Shown here: positions 40,237 through 50,566 of the stretch, one piece after another | Layout of the letters: each line of letters starts with the position of its first letter | Position numbering within the stretch: position 1 is the stretch's first letter | Assembly (NCBI GenBank): GCA_024680675.1 | Contig: JAILBX010000165.1 | Span: 62,001-126,000, forward strand | Direction of reading: 5' to 3' | Source: Lachnospiraceae bacterium | Lineage (GTDB): Bacteria > Bacillota > Clostridia > Lachnospirales > Lachnospiraceae | Length of the DNA: 64,000 nucleotides | Notes under the pieces: model-generated | Told to the model about the DNA's origin: nothing | Databases searched by the model: none | The model's input: the letters and a program-made list of their open reading frames with translations, nothing else | Made by a program: the position numbers and the translations under genes

Positions 40237-41604
40237 TTAAAAAGGCAGTTTAAATTTACCTTTTTTACCCGGACCCTGACCCAGCATCTGGGGCATCTGC
40301 TTCATCATCTTTCTGGACTGCTCAAACTGTTTTAAAAATCTGTTTAATTCTGATATATCAACTCCTGCTCCCTTGGCTATCCTGTGCTTTCTGGAAGGAT
40401 TAAGAAGGTCAGGATTTTTTCTTTCCTCCTTGGTCATAGAAAGGATCATAGCCTCCAACCTTGCCATCCTCTTTTCATCCAGGGAGGCTTCCAGATCTTT
40501 TGGGCTCATGCCCCCCATCTTAGCTGACATACCCGGCATCATACCAAGAATACTTGATAGACCACCCATTTTCTTCATTTGAGACATACTGTCAAGATAA
40601 TCTTCAAAATCAAATTTTCCTTTTTTGATCTTTCTGTAAGTATCTTTTTCTTTATCCTCATCTATGTCCATGCTTTCCTGAACCTTTTCAATAAGGGTAA
40701 GCACATCTCCCATTCCAAGGATACGGTTGGCCATTCTATCGGGATAAAACTGTTCAAGATCCGAAAGCTTTTCTCCCATACCAACATATATTATAGGCTT
40801 TCCGGTCACTGCCCTGATGGAAAGTGCCGCACCGCCTCTGGCATCACCATCCATCTTGGAAAGTATGATGCCATCAACGCCAACCTTATCATTAAAGGTG
40901 TTGGCAACGTTTACTGCCTCCTGACCTGTCATGGCATCAACCACTAAAAGGGTCTGATGAACACTGACTGAATCCTTTATCTCCAAAAGCTCCTGCATCA
41001 TCTCTTCATCGATCTGGAGTCGTCCGGCAGTATCTATGATAACAACATTATGACCATTCTTCTCTGCATGCTCTATTGCTGCCTTTGCTATATCACAAGC
41101 CCTATGGGAATCCCCCATTGAAAACATGTCCACTTCCTGCTTTGCAGCATTTATCTCCAGCTGTTTGATAGCGGCGGGTCTGTAAATATCACATCCCACA
41201 AGAAGACATTTCTTGCCTTTAAGCTTAAGCTTACCTGCAATTTTGGCAGCGGTGGTGGTTTTACCTGCACCCTGAAGACCGCACATCATTATAACTGTGG
41301 TCGCCTTACCGGGCTGAAGGGTCAGCTCGCTGCTCTCTGAACCCATAAGAGAGATCATTTCCTCATTTACTATCTTAATGACCATCTGGCCGGGATTTAG
41401 ACCATTCATTACATCCTGGCCAACAGCTCTTTCCTCCACAGACTTAACAAACTTCTTTACCACCTTAAAGTTAACGTCTGCTTCCAGGAGGGCAAGCTTA
41501 ACCTCCTTTAAGGCAAGCTTAACATCTGCCTCGGTAAGTCTTCCCTTACTTCTCAGACTTTTAAACACATTTTGAAGTTTTTCCGTCAGACTTTCAAATG
41601 CCAT
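40237..41604 (-). CDS. ffh: Signal recognition particle protein
   Basis: GLQGAGKTTTAAKIA, DTAGRLQIDEEMM, Met-rich M domain. Confidence 0.98.
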   Translation of the reverse strand: MAFESLTEKLQNVFKSLRSKGRLTEADVKLALKEVKLALLEADVNFKVVKKFVKSVEERAVGQDVMNGLNPGQMVIKIVNEEMISLMGSESSELTLQPGKATTVIMMCGLQGAGKTTTAAKIAGKLKLKGKKCLLVGCDIYRPAAIKQLEINAAKQEVDMFSMGDSHRACDIAKAAIEHAEKNGHNVVIIDTAGRLQIDEEMMQELLEIKDSVSVHQTLLVVDAMTGQEAVNVANTFNDKVGVDGIILSKMDGDARGGAALSIRAVTGKPIIYVGMGEKLSDLEQFYPDRMANRILGMGDVLTLIEKVQESMDIDEDKEKDTYRKIKKGKFDFEDYLDSMSQMKKMGGLSSILGMMPGMSAKMGGMSPKDLEASLDEKRMARLEAMILSMTKEERKNPDLLNPSRKHRIAKGAGVDISELNRFLKQFEQSRKMMKQMPQMLGQGPGKKGKFKLPF

Positions 41605-41616
41605 TTATCTCTCCAC

Positions 41617-41967
41617 TTACAGTACATCCAATATATTCTCTGCCAGATCGCTGATCTCTTCAGCTTCTTTACTGTTATCAAAGCTTTTCTTTTTGAGCTC
41701 CTCTGAGACCTTTAATATCCCGGCAGTATAAGACTTTATCTTATCAAACCTCTCAAGCATCCCCAGCTTACATTCATAGGACTCCAAAGCCTTATCACAT
41801 CTCTTTATAAGGTCAAAGGCTGCCTGTCTTGTTATATCATAATTGTCAGCGATCTCTGACAATGACATATCATTAAAAACGGCATCCTCATATATCTGTC
41901 TCTGATGTTTAGTTAAAAGTTCGCCATAAAAATCATATAAGAGACTTTGTTTTACGATCTTCTCCAT
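41617..41967 (-). CDS. ylxM: YlxM-family HTH protein
   Basis: LLYDFYGELLTKHQRQIYEDAVFNDMSLSEIADNYDITRQAAFD; start set at MEKIVKQS, matching the upstream promoter. Confidence 0.93.
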   Translation of the reverse strand: MEKIVKQSLLYDFYGELLTKHQRQIYEDAVFNDMSLSEIADNYDITRQAAFDLIKRCDKALESYECKLGMLERFDKIKSYTAGILKVSEELKKKSFDNSKEAEEISDLAENILDVL

Positions 41968-42034
41968 AAAAACTCTCTGATGACCAAACTCCTTCTTAAG
42001 TCTTTTTATATCCGGATCCTTGAGCACAAGTGAT

Positions 42035-42063
42035 ATAATATAACAAATCATAAGGGGTGTCAA
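42035..42063 (-). promoter_or_regulatory. Candidate sigma-A-type promoter for ylxM-ffh-rpsP-khpA-rimM-trmD
   Basis: Minus strand TTGACA (42058-42063), 17-bp spacer, TATTAT (42035-42040). Confidence 0.75.
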
Positions 42064-42084
42064 GTAAAATTTCTTGACACCCCT
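42053..42084. terminator. Terminator-like hairpin downstream of ilvA, overlapping the ylxM promoter -35
   Basis: Perfect 12-bp inverted repeat AGGGGTGTCAAG / CTTGACACCCCT, 8-nt loop; weak U-tract on the minus strand. Confidence 0.55.
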
Positions 42085-42093
42085 CTTTTTAGA

Positions 42094-43305
42094 TCAGATA
42101 ACCGTTCTGACTATCTTAGGTCTGTATTTTTCCTTTTCAAGAGCATTTAATATCTGGTTCTTATGCTCGCTTCCAAAGGCCTCCAGAGTGATCCTCAGCT
42201 CCACAGCTGCATTTCTGTTAGTCGATACAAACTGATTGTGCTCAAGCTTAATAACATTACCGTTCTGTTTGGCAATAGTATCGGCAACTCTTGACAGCTC
42301 CCCGGGCTTATCAGGTAAAAGTACGGAAACAGTAAATATCCTGTCTCGCATGATCAGGCCCTGTTGAACCACGGATGACATGGTTATTACATCCATATTT
42401 CCTCCGCTTAAAACGCAGACTACCTTCTTATCCTTAATTTTCAGCTGATTTAGGGCCGCAACAGATAACAAGCCCGAATTTTCCACTATCATCTTATGGT
42501 TTTCAACCATATCAAGAAAGGCCACGATAAGATCCTCATCAGGGACTGTGATTATTTCATCTATATTTTCTTTTATGTAAGGAAATATCTTTGATCCCGG
42601 TGTTTTAACGGCAGTACCGTCGGCTATGGTATTAACACTTTTCAGTGAGATCACCTTTCCTGCCTCCAGGGAAGCCTTCATGCAGGCCGCTCCTTCAGGC
42701 TCTACTCCTATAACCCTGATCTTTGGATTCAAAAGCTTTGCCAGGGTTGAAACACCTGTTGCCAGCCCTCCTCCTCCTATAGGTACAAGTATATAGTCTA
42801 CTAAAGGCAGCTCCTTAAATATTTCCATGGCTATGGTTCCCTGACCTGTGGCAACAGCCTCATCATCAAAGGGATGAATAAAGGTATATCCCTCCTTTTC
42901 GGCCAGCTCTAAAGCCTTCTTATAGGCATCATCATAAACGTCACCGTAAAGAAGCACCTCTGCCCCATAGCTCTTGGTCCTGTTTACCTTTATAAGGGGT
43001 GTTGTAGTGGGCATTACTATAACCGCCTTCATATTGAATTCCTTTGCGGCATAGGCAACGCCCTGGGCATGGTTTCCTGCCGATGCTGTTATAACTCCGG
43101 CCTCCCTTTCCTTTTCACTTAAGGTACTTGCCTTATAATATGCTCCCCTTAACTTATATGCTCCTGTCAGCTGCATATTTTCAGGCTTTAAATAAACTCT
43201 GTTGGAACATTTTTCACTCAGATAGGCACTGTACATAAGCTTTGTTTCTATAGCTACTTTTTTTACTACCTCACTGGCTTCTTCAAAGCTGTCAAGCGTC
43301 AACAT
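42094..43305 (-). CDS. ilvA: Threonine ammonia-lyase with C-terminal ACT domain
   Basis: PLP motif NMQLTGAYKLRGAYYK, ASAGNHAQGVAYAAK, PIGGGGLATGVS; C-terminal ACT region. Biosynthetic versus catabolic role not resolved. Confidence 0.93.
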   Translation of the reverse strand: MLTLDSFEEASEVVKKVAIETKLMYSAYLSEKCSNRVYLKPENMQLTGAYKLRGAYYKASTLSEKEREAGVITASAGNHAQGVAYAAKEFNMKAVIVMPTTTPLIKVNRTKSYGAEVLLYGDVYDDAYKKALELAEKEGYTFIHPFDDEAVATGQGTIAMEIFKELPLVDYILVPIGGGGLATGVSTLAKLLNPKIRVIGVEPEGAACMKASLEAGKVISLKSVNTIADGTAVKTPGSKIFPYIKENIDEIITVPDEDLIVAFLDMVENHKMIVENSGLLSVAALNQLKIKDKKVVCVLSGGNMDVITMSSVVQQGLIMRDRIFTVSVLLPDKPGELSRVADTIAKQNGNVIKLEHNQFVSTNRNAAVELRITLEAFGSEHKNQILNALEKEKYRPKIVRTVI

Positions 43306-44593
43306 TTTCCGTATCCTCCTCAGACTTACTAAAGAGAGCCTCTACAAAAGCTCTCGCATCAAATTTTTGAAGATCCTCTATAGCCTCACCCACACCAATA
43401 TATTTTATGGGTATATTAAGCTCATTTTGAATAGCGAAGGCAATCCCTCCCTTGGCTGTACCGTCAAGCTTTGTAATAACTGCCCCGGTAACCTGACACA
43501 CGTCCATAAAATCCCTGGCCTGGGAAATAGCGTTCTGGCCTGTTGTGCCGTCTAATACTATCAGGGTTTCTATATGAGCCTCCGGATACTCTCTTGTCAC
43601 AACTCTATTTATCTTCTCCAGCTCATTCATAAGATTCTTTTTATTGTTGAGTCTTCCGGCAGTATCACAGATGACAACGTCACTCCTTCTGGATTTTGCC
43701 GCCTTTACCCCGTCAAAAACCACACTTGCGGGATCCTGGCCCTCTGTGCATTTTATAAAATCGACCCCTGCTCTGTCTGCCCAGACCTTAAGCTGATCAA
43801 AGGCTGCCGCCCTGAAGGTATCTGCGGCAACGATCATGGTCTTTCTTCCCCGGCTCTTTAGCTGGGAAGCCAGCTTACCCACTGTGGTTGTCTTACCTGC
43901 TCCGTTCACACCTACCATAAGTATTACTGAGGTCTTTTCTTCATACAGGTATTCAGGCTCTGTTTTTGTAAGTATATCCGTCATTACATCCTTAAGAAGA
44001 TTTCTGCAATCCTCTGTCTTCTTAACATGCCTTTCCCTGACAGCATTCTTTAACTCTTCAATGATCTCCTCTGTGGAGCTCATACCGGTATCACTCATGA
44101 CAAGGATCTCTTCAATCTCATCATAAAAGTCATCGTCAATTTCAGAAGCAGTAAAGAGATTATCAAGATTTCCCGAAATAGAATCTCTGGTCTTTGCCAG
44201 TCCCTTTTTTAGTCTTTGAAAGAGCCCAAGCTTCTCTTCAGATGCAGAGGCATCCGAATCTGTATCAAGCTCAGACATTCCATCCATATCTCTGAAGATG
44301 GGTTCAAAAAGCTTTTCCTTTTCCTCGACCTCGGTTTTTTCCTCTTCCAAAATGTGAGAATTGGTTTTGGATTCTATATCTTCTTTTATCTCAGCTTCGA
44401 TATTCGATTCTGTATCTTTCCTGATCTTTGCTTCGATTTCTGATCCTGTCTCATCTCCCGTCTCTTTATGGACTTCAGCTTCAGGCTCCTCTGTATCTGT
44501 GACCTCTTCTTTTACTTCATCCTCTGATACCCGCGCATCAGTCTCCTGCTCTGTTTCCTGATTTTTTTTCTTTCCAAATAAAAATTCAAACAT
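43292..44593 (-). CDS. ftsY: Signal recognition particle receptor FtsY
   Basis: GVNGAGKTTTVGKLA, DTAGRLNNKKNLM, ITKLDGTAKGG; long acidic N-terminal region. Confidence 0.97.
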   Translation of the reverse strand: MFEFLFGKKKNQETEQETDARVSEDEVKEEVTDTEEPEAEVHKETGDETGSEIEAKIRKDTESNIEAEIKEDIESKTNSHILEEEKTEVEEKEKLFEPIFRDMDGMSELDTDSDASASEEKLGLFQRLKKGLAKTRDSISGNLDNLFTASEIDDDFYDEIEEILVMSDTGMSSTEEIIEELKNAVRERHVKKTEDCRNLLKDVMTDILTKTEPEYLYEEKTSVILMVGVNGAGKTTTVGKLASQLKSRGRKTMIVAADTFRAAAFDQLKVWADRAGVDFIKCTEGQDPASVVFDGVKAAKSRRSDVVICDTAGRLNNKKNLMNELEKINRVVTREYPEAHIETLIVLDGTTGQNAISQARDFMDVCQVTGAVITKLDGTAKGGIAFAIQNELNIPIKYIGVGEAIEDLQKFDARAFVEALFSKSEEDTENVDA

Positions 44594-44610
44594 TTCCTAT
44601 CCCTTCATAA

Positions 44611-47600
44611 CTAGTCATCCAGATCTTTATCAATAAGCGATACGGATACCAGGGCAGAAACCCCCTTCTCCTGCATTGTTATTCCATATAATCTGTCTGC
44701 CTTTTCCATAGTTCCTCTTCTGTGGGTAATAACAATAAACTGAGTATGATCAGTGAGCTTATTCAGATATCCGGCAAACCTTCCCACATTAGACTCATCC
44801 AGTGCAGCCTCTATCTCATCCAAAAGACAGAAAGGAGAGGGTTTAAGATTCTGAATGGCAAACAGTAAAGCTATAGCTGCCAAAGCCTTCTCTCCACCGG
44901 ATAACTGCATCATATTCTGAAGCTTTTTACCGGGTGGCTGGGCTATTATCTTTATTCCCGCATCCAGTATATCCTCTTCCTCGGACAACTCAAGAGTTCC
45001 CTTTCCACCACCGAACATTTCCTTAAAGACCTTATCAAATTCATCGGCAATTTCTTTGAACTTCAGAGCAAACTGATTTCTCATTGCATTGTCCAGATCT
45101 TCTATGATTTTTTTCAGAGCATCCGCCGCCTCTATCAGATCGTCATGCTGAGTCTTATAAAAATTATATCGTTCAGATACCTCTCTGTATTGTTCTATTG
45201 CATTTACATTTACTGTTCCAAGTTCTCTTATCTGACTCCTTAACTCGTAAATTCCCTTTTTTATGCTTCCTGCATCTTTAAGCTCTTCATCACGATATTC
45301 AGACGCTCTTGACAAAGTGATCTCATACTCTGACCACATATAGTCTATCTGCTTACTCTGTTCTTCCTCAAGTCTTTCCTTCTGGGAATTTAACCTGTAA
45401 ACCTCCTTATCGAGGAAGGATATCTTATCCTGCATTTCCTCCGAGAGACTGAACAGTTCCTTCTGTCTTTTAGAGAGCTCATCCTTTCTTTCAACAGCTT
45501 CTCTTATTTTTTCCTCACTGCCGTCGTTGCTTTCGGCAGAGACAGCTATTGTCTTTTCAAGCTCTTCAATGTCCTTCCTTCTGTTGGTGATACTTTCCTC
45601 TTCATTTCTGATACTTTCTTCAATAGCATCTATTTCTTCGCTTAATCTGGAAATTTCTCCCTTTACTCTTTCCACATCATAATCCGCATGCTCTGCGTCT
45701 CTCTTTAAAGCAGACAGCTTCATGTCCATGTCAGTGGAATTAAGAACATGTTCACTTTCTTCATCTCTAAGCTTCTCAAGCTCCTTACCAAAGCCCGTTA
45801 TTTCTTCATTAAGAAAAACTTCCCTCTCCTTAGAGTTAACTATCTTTTCCTCAGTATTTTTCTTATCCGTTTCTATATCCTGAAGTTCGCTTTCTATGGA
45901 TTTGCTTAAGCTGTTTAGCCTGCTGTAGCCCTCCGTAGACTCTTCCTTCTTCTTCAATGTGGAATCTATACTCATTTGTACCGTATTAAGGTTCAATGAG
46001 TACTCCTGATGCTTTTCCTTAAGATTCTCTATTTCTTCTCTGACAGTCTTTCTCTCTGTCTTTGTGTCCTCTATCTCCTTTGTTATCTCCTCAATCCTTG
46101 CCGCTGCCTTTTTTGTGCTTTCAGACAACTCATCTATTTCTCTTTTTCTTCCGAGAAGATTGGAATTATCCCTGAAGGAACCACCTGCCACGGCACCTCC
46201 GGGAGTAAAATATTCCCCTTCAAGGGTCACGATCCTTAAAAGATTATCGTATTTTCTCTCTATATTTCTGGCGTTGTCATATTTATCCACTACAACTATC
46301 TCACCTAAGAGCTGGCTTATAACATCATCATATTTCTTATCTGCCTTAACAAGCTCTGTGGCGATACCTAAGAAGCCCTTTTCCAGCCTGACTTCTTTTT
46401 TCTTATATTCTCCCCTTCTTTTTACACTTGTAAGGGGCATAAAGGTGGCCCTTCCGCCTCTGTTGTCCTTTAGAAAACGGATCATCCTCTTTGCTGTATC
46501 ATCATCCTCTGTTATTATATTCTGTATATTACCACCCAAGGCGGTTTCTATAGCAGTTTCATATTCCTTATCAACCTTTATTACATCTGCAACAACGCCT
46601 ATTATCTTCCCTTCACCGGCGTCCTTTTTTTCCATTATCCTTTTAATGCTTCCGCCATAGCCTTCATACCTTTCGGCAAAGTTCTTTAAGCTGTCCAGCT
46701 TTGACTTCCTTCTGTGATAATCAAGCTGGGCCTTTTGGAGCTCTGAGTCCTTTGACTCAAGATTAGATTTATAAGCTGCAAGACTTTTTTCCTTATTATG
46801 AATTTCTTCTTCTGTTTTATTAATGTCTGAAAGTATCTCCTGAAGCTTATCATTATACTCATTTATGCTTGTATCATAAATCTTCTCTTCAGACTTGGCT
46901 GTTATAAGCTTTGACTGAATATCAGCCTTCTTTAACCGGGTCTGTTCAAGCATGGTATCAAATCGGCTTATGTCTGCCTGAACATCAGCTCTTTCTCTTA
47001 CCAGATTGATAACCTCTTCATTATCCTTTCTTATACTCTGATTCAGACCCTCTATTCTTTTTTGAACCTCAAAAAGAGCTGATTTTTTACCCTCATTTTC
47101 CCGGGTCAGCTCTTCTAATTTCTTATCTATATCTTCTTTTGTTTTTATAAATTTACTTTGATCGACCTTTTGAAGCTCTAAACGGTCTGTACTGGATTTT
47201 TTCTGATTTTTATACAGCTCTATATTTCCAAGGGATGAGTTTATCTTCTCTTTTGCAAGCTTTATCTCACTTTCCAGCTTTTCCTTTAATAAACCGCTCT
47301 GAGAAAGCTCCTCCCTCTTCTTCTCTATCTCCTGCTCCAGATTTTTAATATCTGTTGAAAGCTTTTCAAACTCTTTTTTATTGTCTTCAAATTGTATCTT
47401 ATCTTTATTTAATTCATCATTAGCGATAAGGATCTTCTTATCAAACTCCTCAAGCTCTCCTGTAATCCTCTCTGCATCCAGTAAAAAGAGGTTTATATCC
47501 AGATTCTTAAGCTTTTCTTTTTTCCCCAGATATTCCTTTGCTACCTCAGACTGCTTTTCCAGAGGCCCAACCTGTCTTTCCAACTCGCTTAAGAGATCAG

Positions 47601-48174
47601 ATACCCTAACAAGATTAGCCTGTTCTGATTCCAACTTCTTCAGAGAAAGATTCTTTCTTTTTTTAAATTTAACTATTCCTGCCGCTTCATCAAAGAGCTC
47701 TCTTCTTTCCTCCGGCTTACCGCTTAAGATCTTGTCTATCTGACCCTGTCCTATGATGGAATAGCCTTCCTTACCAATTCCTGTATCGTAGAAAAGCTCT
47801 GAAACATCCTTAAGTCTGCAGCTTGCACCGTTAAGTAAATACTCGCTTTCCCCTGACCGGTATACTCGCCTTGTAACGGTAACCTCCTCATAGTCAACAG
47901 GAAGCTTGTGATCTGAATTATCCAGGGTGATGGCAACATAAGCATAGCCCATGGGCTTACGGAGCTCGGTGCCGGAAAAGATAACATCCTGCATGCTGCT
48001 TCCCCTTAGCTGCTTGGCGCTCTGTTCTCCCAAAACCCACCTTACGGCATCTGCCACATTACTTTTACCCGATCCGTTAGGACCAACTATTCCCGTAATA
48101 CCGTTATGAAACTCAAATTTTATTTTATTTGCAAAGGATTTAAATCCATGTACCTCAATACTTTTTAAATACAT
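44611..48174 (-). CDS. smc: Chromosome segregation protein SMC
   Basis: ITGIVGPNGSGKSNVADAVRWVLGE, coiled coils and hinge, LSGGEKALAAIALLFA signature. Confidence 0.98.
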   Translation of the reverse strand: MYLKSIEVHGFKSFANKIKFEFHNGITGIVGPNGSGKSNVADAVRWVLGEQSAKQLRGSSMQDVIFSGTELRKPMGYAYVAITLDNSDHKLPVDYEEVTVTRRVYRSGESEYLLNGASCRLKDVSELFYDTGIGKEGYSIIGQGQIDKILSGKPEERRELFDEAAGIVKFKKRKNLSLKKLESEQANLVRVSDLLSELERQVGPLEKQSEVAKEYLGKKEKLKNLDINLFLLDAERITGELEEFDKKILIANDELNKDKIQFEDNKKEFEKLSTDIKNLEQEIEKKREELSQSGLLKEKLESEIKLAKEKINSSLGNIELYKNQKKSSTDRLELQKVDQSKFIKTKEDIDKKLEELTRENEGKKSALFEVQKRIEGLNQSIRKDNEEVINLVRERADVQADISRFDTMLEQTRLKKADIQSKLITAKSEEKIYDTSINEYNDKLQEILSDINKTEEEIHNKEKSLAAYKSNLESKDSELQKAQLDYHRRKSKLDSLKNFAERYEGYGGSIKRIMEKKDAGEGKIIGVVADVIKVDKEYETAIETALGGNIQNIITEDDDTAKRMIRFLKDNRGGRATFMPLTSVKRRGEYKKKEVRLEKGFLGIATELVKADKKYDDVISQLLGEIVVVDKYDNARNIERKYDNLLRIVTLEGEYFTPGGAVAGGSFRDNSNLLGRKREIDELSESTKKAAARIEEITKEIEDTKTERKTVREEIENLKEKHQEYSLNLNTVQMSIDSTLKKKEESTEGYSRLNSLSKSIESELQDIETDKKNTEEKIVNSKEREVFLNEEITGFGKELEKLRDEESEHVLNSTDMDMKLSALKRDAEHADYDVERVKGEISRLSEEIDAIEESIRNEEESITNRRKDIEELEKTIAVSAESNDGSEEKIREAVERKDELSKRQKELFSLSEEMQDKISFLDKEVYRLNSQKERLEEEQSKQIDYMWSEYEITLSRASEYRDEELKDAGSIKKGIYELRSQIRELGTVNVNAIEQYREVSERYNFYKTQHDDLIEAADALKKIIEDLDNAMRNQFALKFKEIADEFDKVFKEMFGGGKGTLELSEEEDILDAGIKIIAQPPGKKLQNMMQLSGGEKALAAIALLFAIQNLKPSPFCLLDEIEAALDESNVGRFAGYLNKLTDHTQFIVITHRRGTMEKADRLYGITMQEKGVSALVSVSLIDKDLDD

Positions 48175-48179
48175 TAGAA

Positions 48180-48875
48180 TTACTCTCTGTTCCTTAAAAT
48201 CGCCAGTGCTTTATATGCTCCATCCTGCTCAGACAATTTTTTTGATCTTCCTTTTCCCACGGCTATCTGCTGACCGTTGATCATTACCGCAGTAATATAC
48301 TCTCTGTTATGGGCAGGCCCGCTTTCCTTGATGATCTCATAGCTAAGATTTTGACCCTTTTCCTGTACATATTCCTGAAGCCCTGTTTTTGAATCAACAA
48401 ACTCTATTTTATGATACATATCTTCCAGAACATAGTGTTCAATAAACTTTTTTGCACATTCAAGACCGCCGTCCAGATAGATGGCGCCTATCAAGGCTTC
48501 AAATACATCAGAAATGATGGATTCCCGGTTCCTTCCTCCTGTATTTTCCTCTCCCTTGCCAAGTCTTATATACTCTTTAAGATTAAATGCCGAAGCACAC
48601 ATGGCAAGAGTCGGCTCACAGACTAAAGAAGCTCTTAGCTTGGTAAGCTCCCCCTCCTTCAATTCTTTCTTGCTCCTGAAGAGATGATCACTGACACATA
48701 GCTCTAAAACCGCATCACCAAGAAATTCCATTCTTTCATAGTCTTCATTTTTTTCCTTATTTTCATTAAAGTAGGAACTGTGTGTCAGGGCGACCTCAAT
48801 ATATGATCTATCCTTAAAACGATATCCAATTTTTTCTTCCAAAGAACGAATATTGTCTTCAAAAATAAATTGCAT
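48180..48875 (-). CDS. rnc: Ribonuclease III
   Basis: ERMEFLGDAVLEL signature and C-terminal dsRBD; start at MQFIF chosen for the upstream GAGGGA RBS. Confidence 0.97.
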   Translation of the reverse strand: MQFIFEDNIRSLEEKIGYRFKDRSYIEVALTHSSYFNENKEKNEDYERMEFLGDAVLELCVSDHLFRSKKELKEGELTKLRASLVCEPTLAMCASAFNLKEYIRLGKGEENTGGRNRESIISDVFEALIGAIYLDGGLECAKKFIEHYVLEDMYHKIEFVDSKTGLQEYVQEKGQNLSYEIIKESGPAHNREYITAVMINGQQIAVGKGRSKKLSEQDGAYKALAILRNRE

Positions 48876-48929
48876 GATTTCCCTCAACATTAACACAGCA
48901 AGAATGCCTCAACATTCTTGCTGTCTTAT

Positions 48930-49160
48930 TCAGCCTATAGCATTTTTTATCTGTTCGTATGCATCCCCCACAGTAACGATCTTTTCAGCATCGTCCGTGG
49001 TGATCTCAATATCAAATTCCTCTTCAATTCCCATAATGATCTGGAAAATATCAAGTGAATCAGCCCCCAGGTCGTCCACAAATTTCGTTGTAGGTTGAAC
49101 CTCATCAACATCGACATTTAATACTTCTGCTATGATTTTTTGAATTTTCTCAAACTCCAT
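48930..49160 (-). CDS. acpP: Acyl carrier protein
   Basis: [17 protein letters not shown] (DSL phosphopantetheine site). Confidence 0.97.
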   Translation of the reverse strand: MEFEKIQKIIAEVLNVDVDEVQPTTKFVDDLGADSLDIFQIIMGIEEEFDIEITTDDAEKIVTVGDAYEQIKNAIG

Positions 49161-49174
49161 AAGCCAAAGCCCTC

Positions 49175-50176
49175 CTAATTAAGTACATTTATTTTTTCGT
49201 TGATCTTATCATTGATCCTTTGTTCCTTAAAAGTAGCACACTGTCTTATCGCGATCTCAAATTCCTTTTCCCTGGCACTTCCATGGGCCTTTACCACAAG
49301 TCCCTTAAGCCCCAGCAGAGGCGCTCCGCCGTATTCCGAAGGATCAAATTTTTTCATTGTATCCTTTAAGGAGTCCTTAATAAGCAAAGCACCGATTTTT
49401 GACTTTAAACTGGACATAAGTCCTTCCTTCAAAACATTCTTAAGAACGGCTCCTGTTCCTTCGTAGAACTTTAAAATGACATTTCCCACAAAGGCCTCAC
49501 AAACCACAACGTCTGCCTTTCCAAAGGGTATATCTCTGGCCTCGATACTTCCTATAAAATTAATATCCGGACAGCTTTTCAATAAGGGAAAAGTCTCTTT
49601 GACTAAAAGATTACCTTTTTCTTCCTCTGCGCCTATATTAACTATACCCACTCTTGGATTCTTGATCCCGATCACGTTTTCCATATATATAGACCCCATC
49701 TTTGCAAACTGAACCAGATGGGAGGGCCTTGCATCAACGTTGGCTCCGCAATCTATAAGGCAGCATACACCGTTTTCAGTAGGTATAAGAGGAGCCAGAG
49801 GCGGACGTTCAACCCCTTTAAGTCTTCCAACTATAACCTGACCTCCCACTAATATAGCTCCTGAACTTCCTGAGGATATAAAAGCATCTGCCTTACCCTC
49901 TTTGATCAGATTCAATCCCTTTACAATGGAAGAGTCCTTTTTCTTACGGATAGCCATGACAGGTGCTTCTCCTGTTTCAATTACCTCACTTGCGTCGACT
50001 ATCTCAATTCTCTCACTGTCATATGTATACTTTGAAAGTTCTTCCTTTATAACAGACTCCCTGCCAATCAGAAAAACCTTTATGTTTTTTTCATCCCTTA
50101 CCGCATTTACCGATGCTTTTACCGGAGCCTTGGGAGCATTGTCTCCACCCATAGCATCTACAACTACATTAACCAT
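49175..50176 (-). CDS. plsX: Phosphate acyltransferase PlsX
   Basis: [28 protein letters not shown]; start set at [11 protein letters not shown]. Confidence 0.97.
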   Translation of the reverse strand: MVNVVVDAMGGDNAPKAPVKASVNAVRDEKNIKVFLIGRESVIKEELSKYTYDSERIEIVDASEVIETGEAPVMAIRKKKDSSIVKGLNLIKEGKADAFISSGSSGAILVGGQVIVGRLKGVERPPLAPLIPTENGVCCLIDCGANVDARPSHLVQFAKMGSIYMENVIGIKNPRVGIVNIGAEEEKGNLLVKETFPLLKSCPDINFIGSIEARDIPFGKADVVVCEAFVGNVILKFYEGTGAVLKNVLKEGLMSSLKSKIGALLIKDSLKDTMKKFDPSEYGGAPLLGLKGLVVKAHGSAREKEFEIAIRQCATFKEQRINDKINEKINVLN

Positions 50177-50243
50177 CTTTAATACCTTTTCTATTAATAT
50201 AACAAGAAACACCAATAATTAAAACACTTTTTTGTATAAACAA

Positions 50244-50279
50244 ATCGAGCAGGAAAATCACAATCTCCCCCTGCTCGAT
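50244..50279 (-). terminator. Hairpin between rpmF and plsX (possible terminator/attenuator)
   Basis: ATCGAGCAGG / CCTGCTCGAT perfect 10-bp stem, followed on the minus strand by TTGTTT. Confidence 0.5.
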
Positions 50280-50301
50280 CTGTTCTCAAAACCATCATAA
50301 A

Positions 50302-50481
50302 TCAGTCCTGTGGAATTATCTCTTTCTTATTATAAGAGCCACAAGCCTTACATACTCTATGAGGAGCCATAAGAGCGCCACACTTACTGCACTTTACAAG
50401 TGTAGGTGAACTCATTTTCCAATTAGCTCTTCTCTTATCTCTTCTTCCCTTTGATGATTTATTTTTAGGACATATAGACAT
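50302..50481 (-). CDS. rpmF: 50S ribosomal protein L32 (absent from the ORF track; 59 aa)
   Basis: Direct translation MSICPKNKSSKGRRDKRRANWKMSSPTLVKCSKCGALMAPHRVCKACGSYNKKEIIPQD with paired CxxC. Confidence 0.97.
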   Translation of the reverse strand: MSICPKNKSSKGRRDKRRANWKMSSPTLVKCSKCGALMAPHRVCKACGSYNKKEIIPQD

Positions 50482-50566
50482 TGTTACACCTCCCTTATCT
50501 CAGACTCACGCACAAACACGTACTTAAGCATTATACGTGGGAGAAAGATATTTGTCAACAACTAAT

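Noticed and set aside
46064-46660. 198 aa plus-strand ORF inside smc
   Set aside because: Antisense to the SMC coiled-coil/hinge region; Ser/Leu-rich composition typical of the antisense of Glu/Lys-rich coding sequence.
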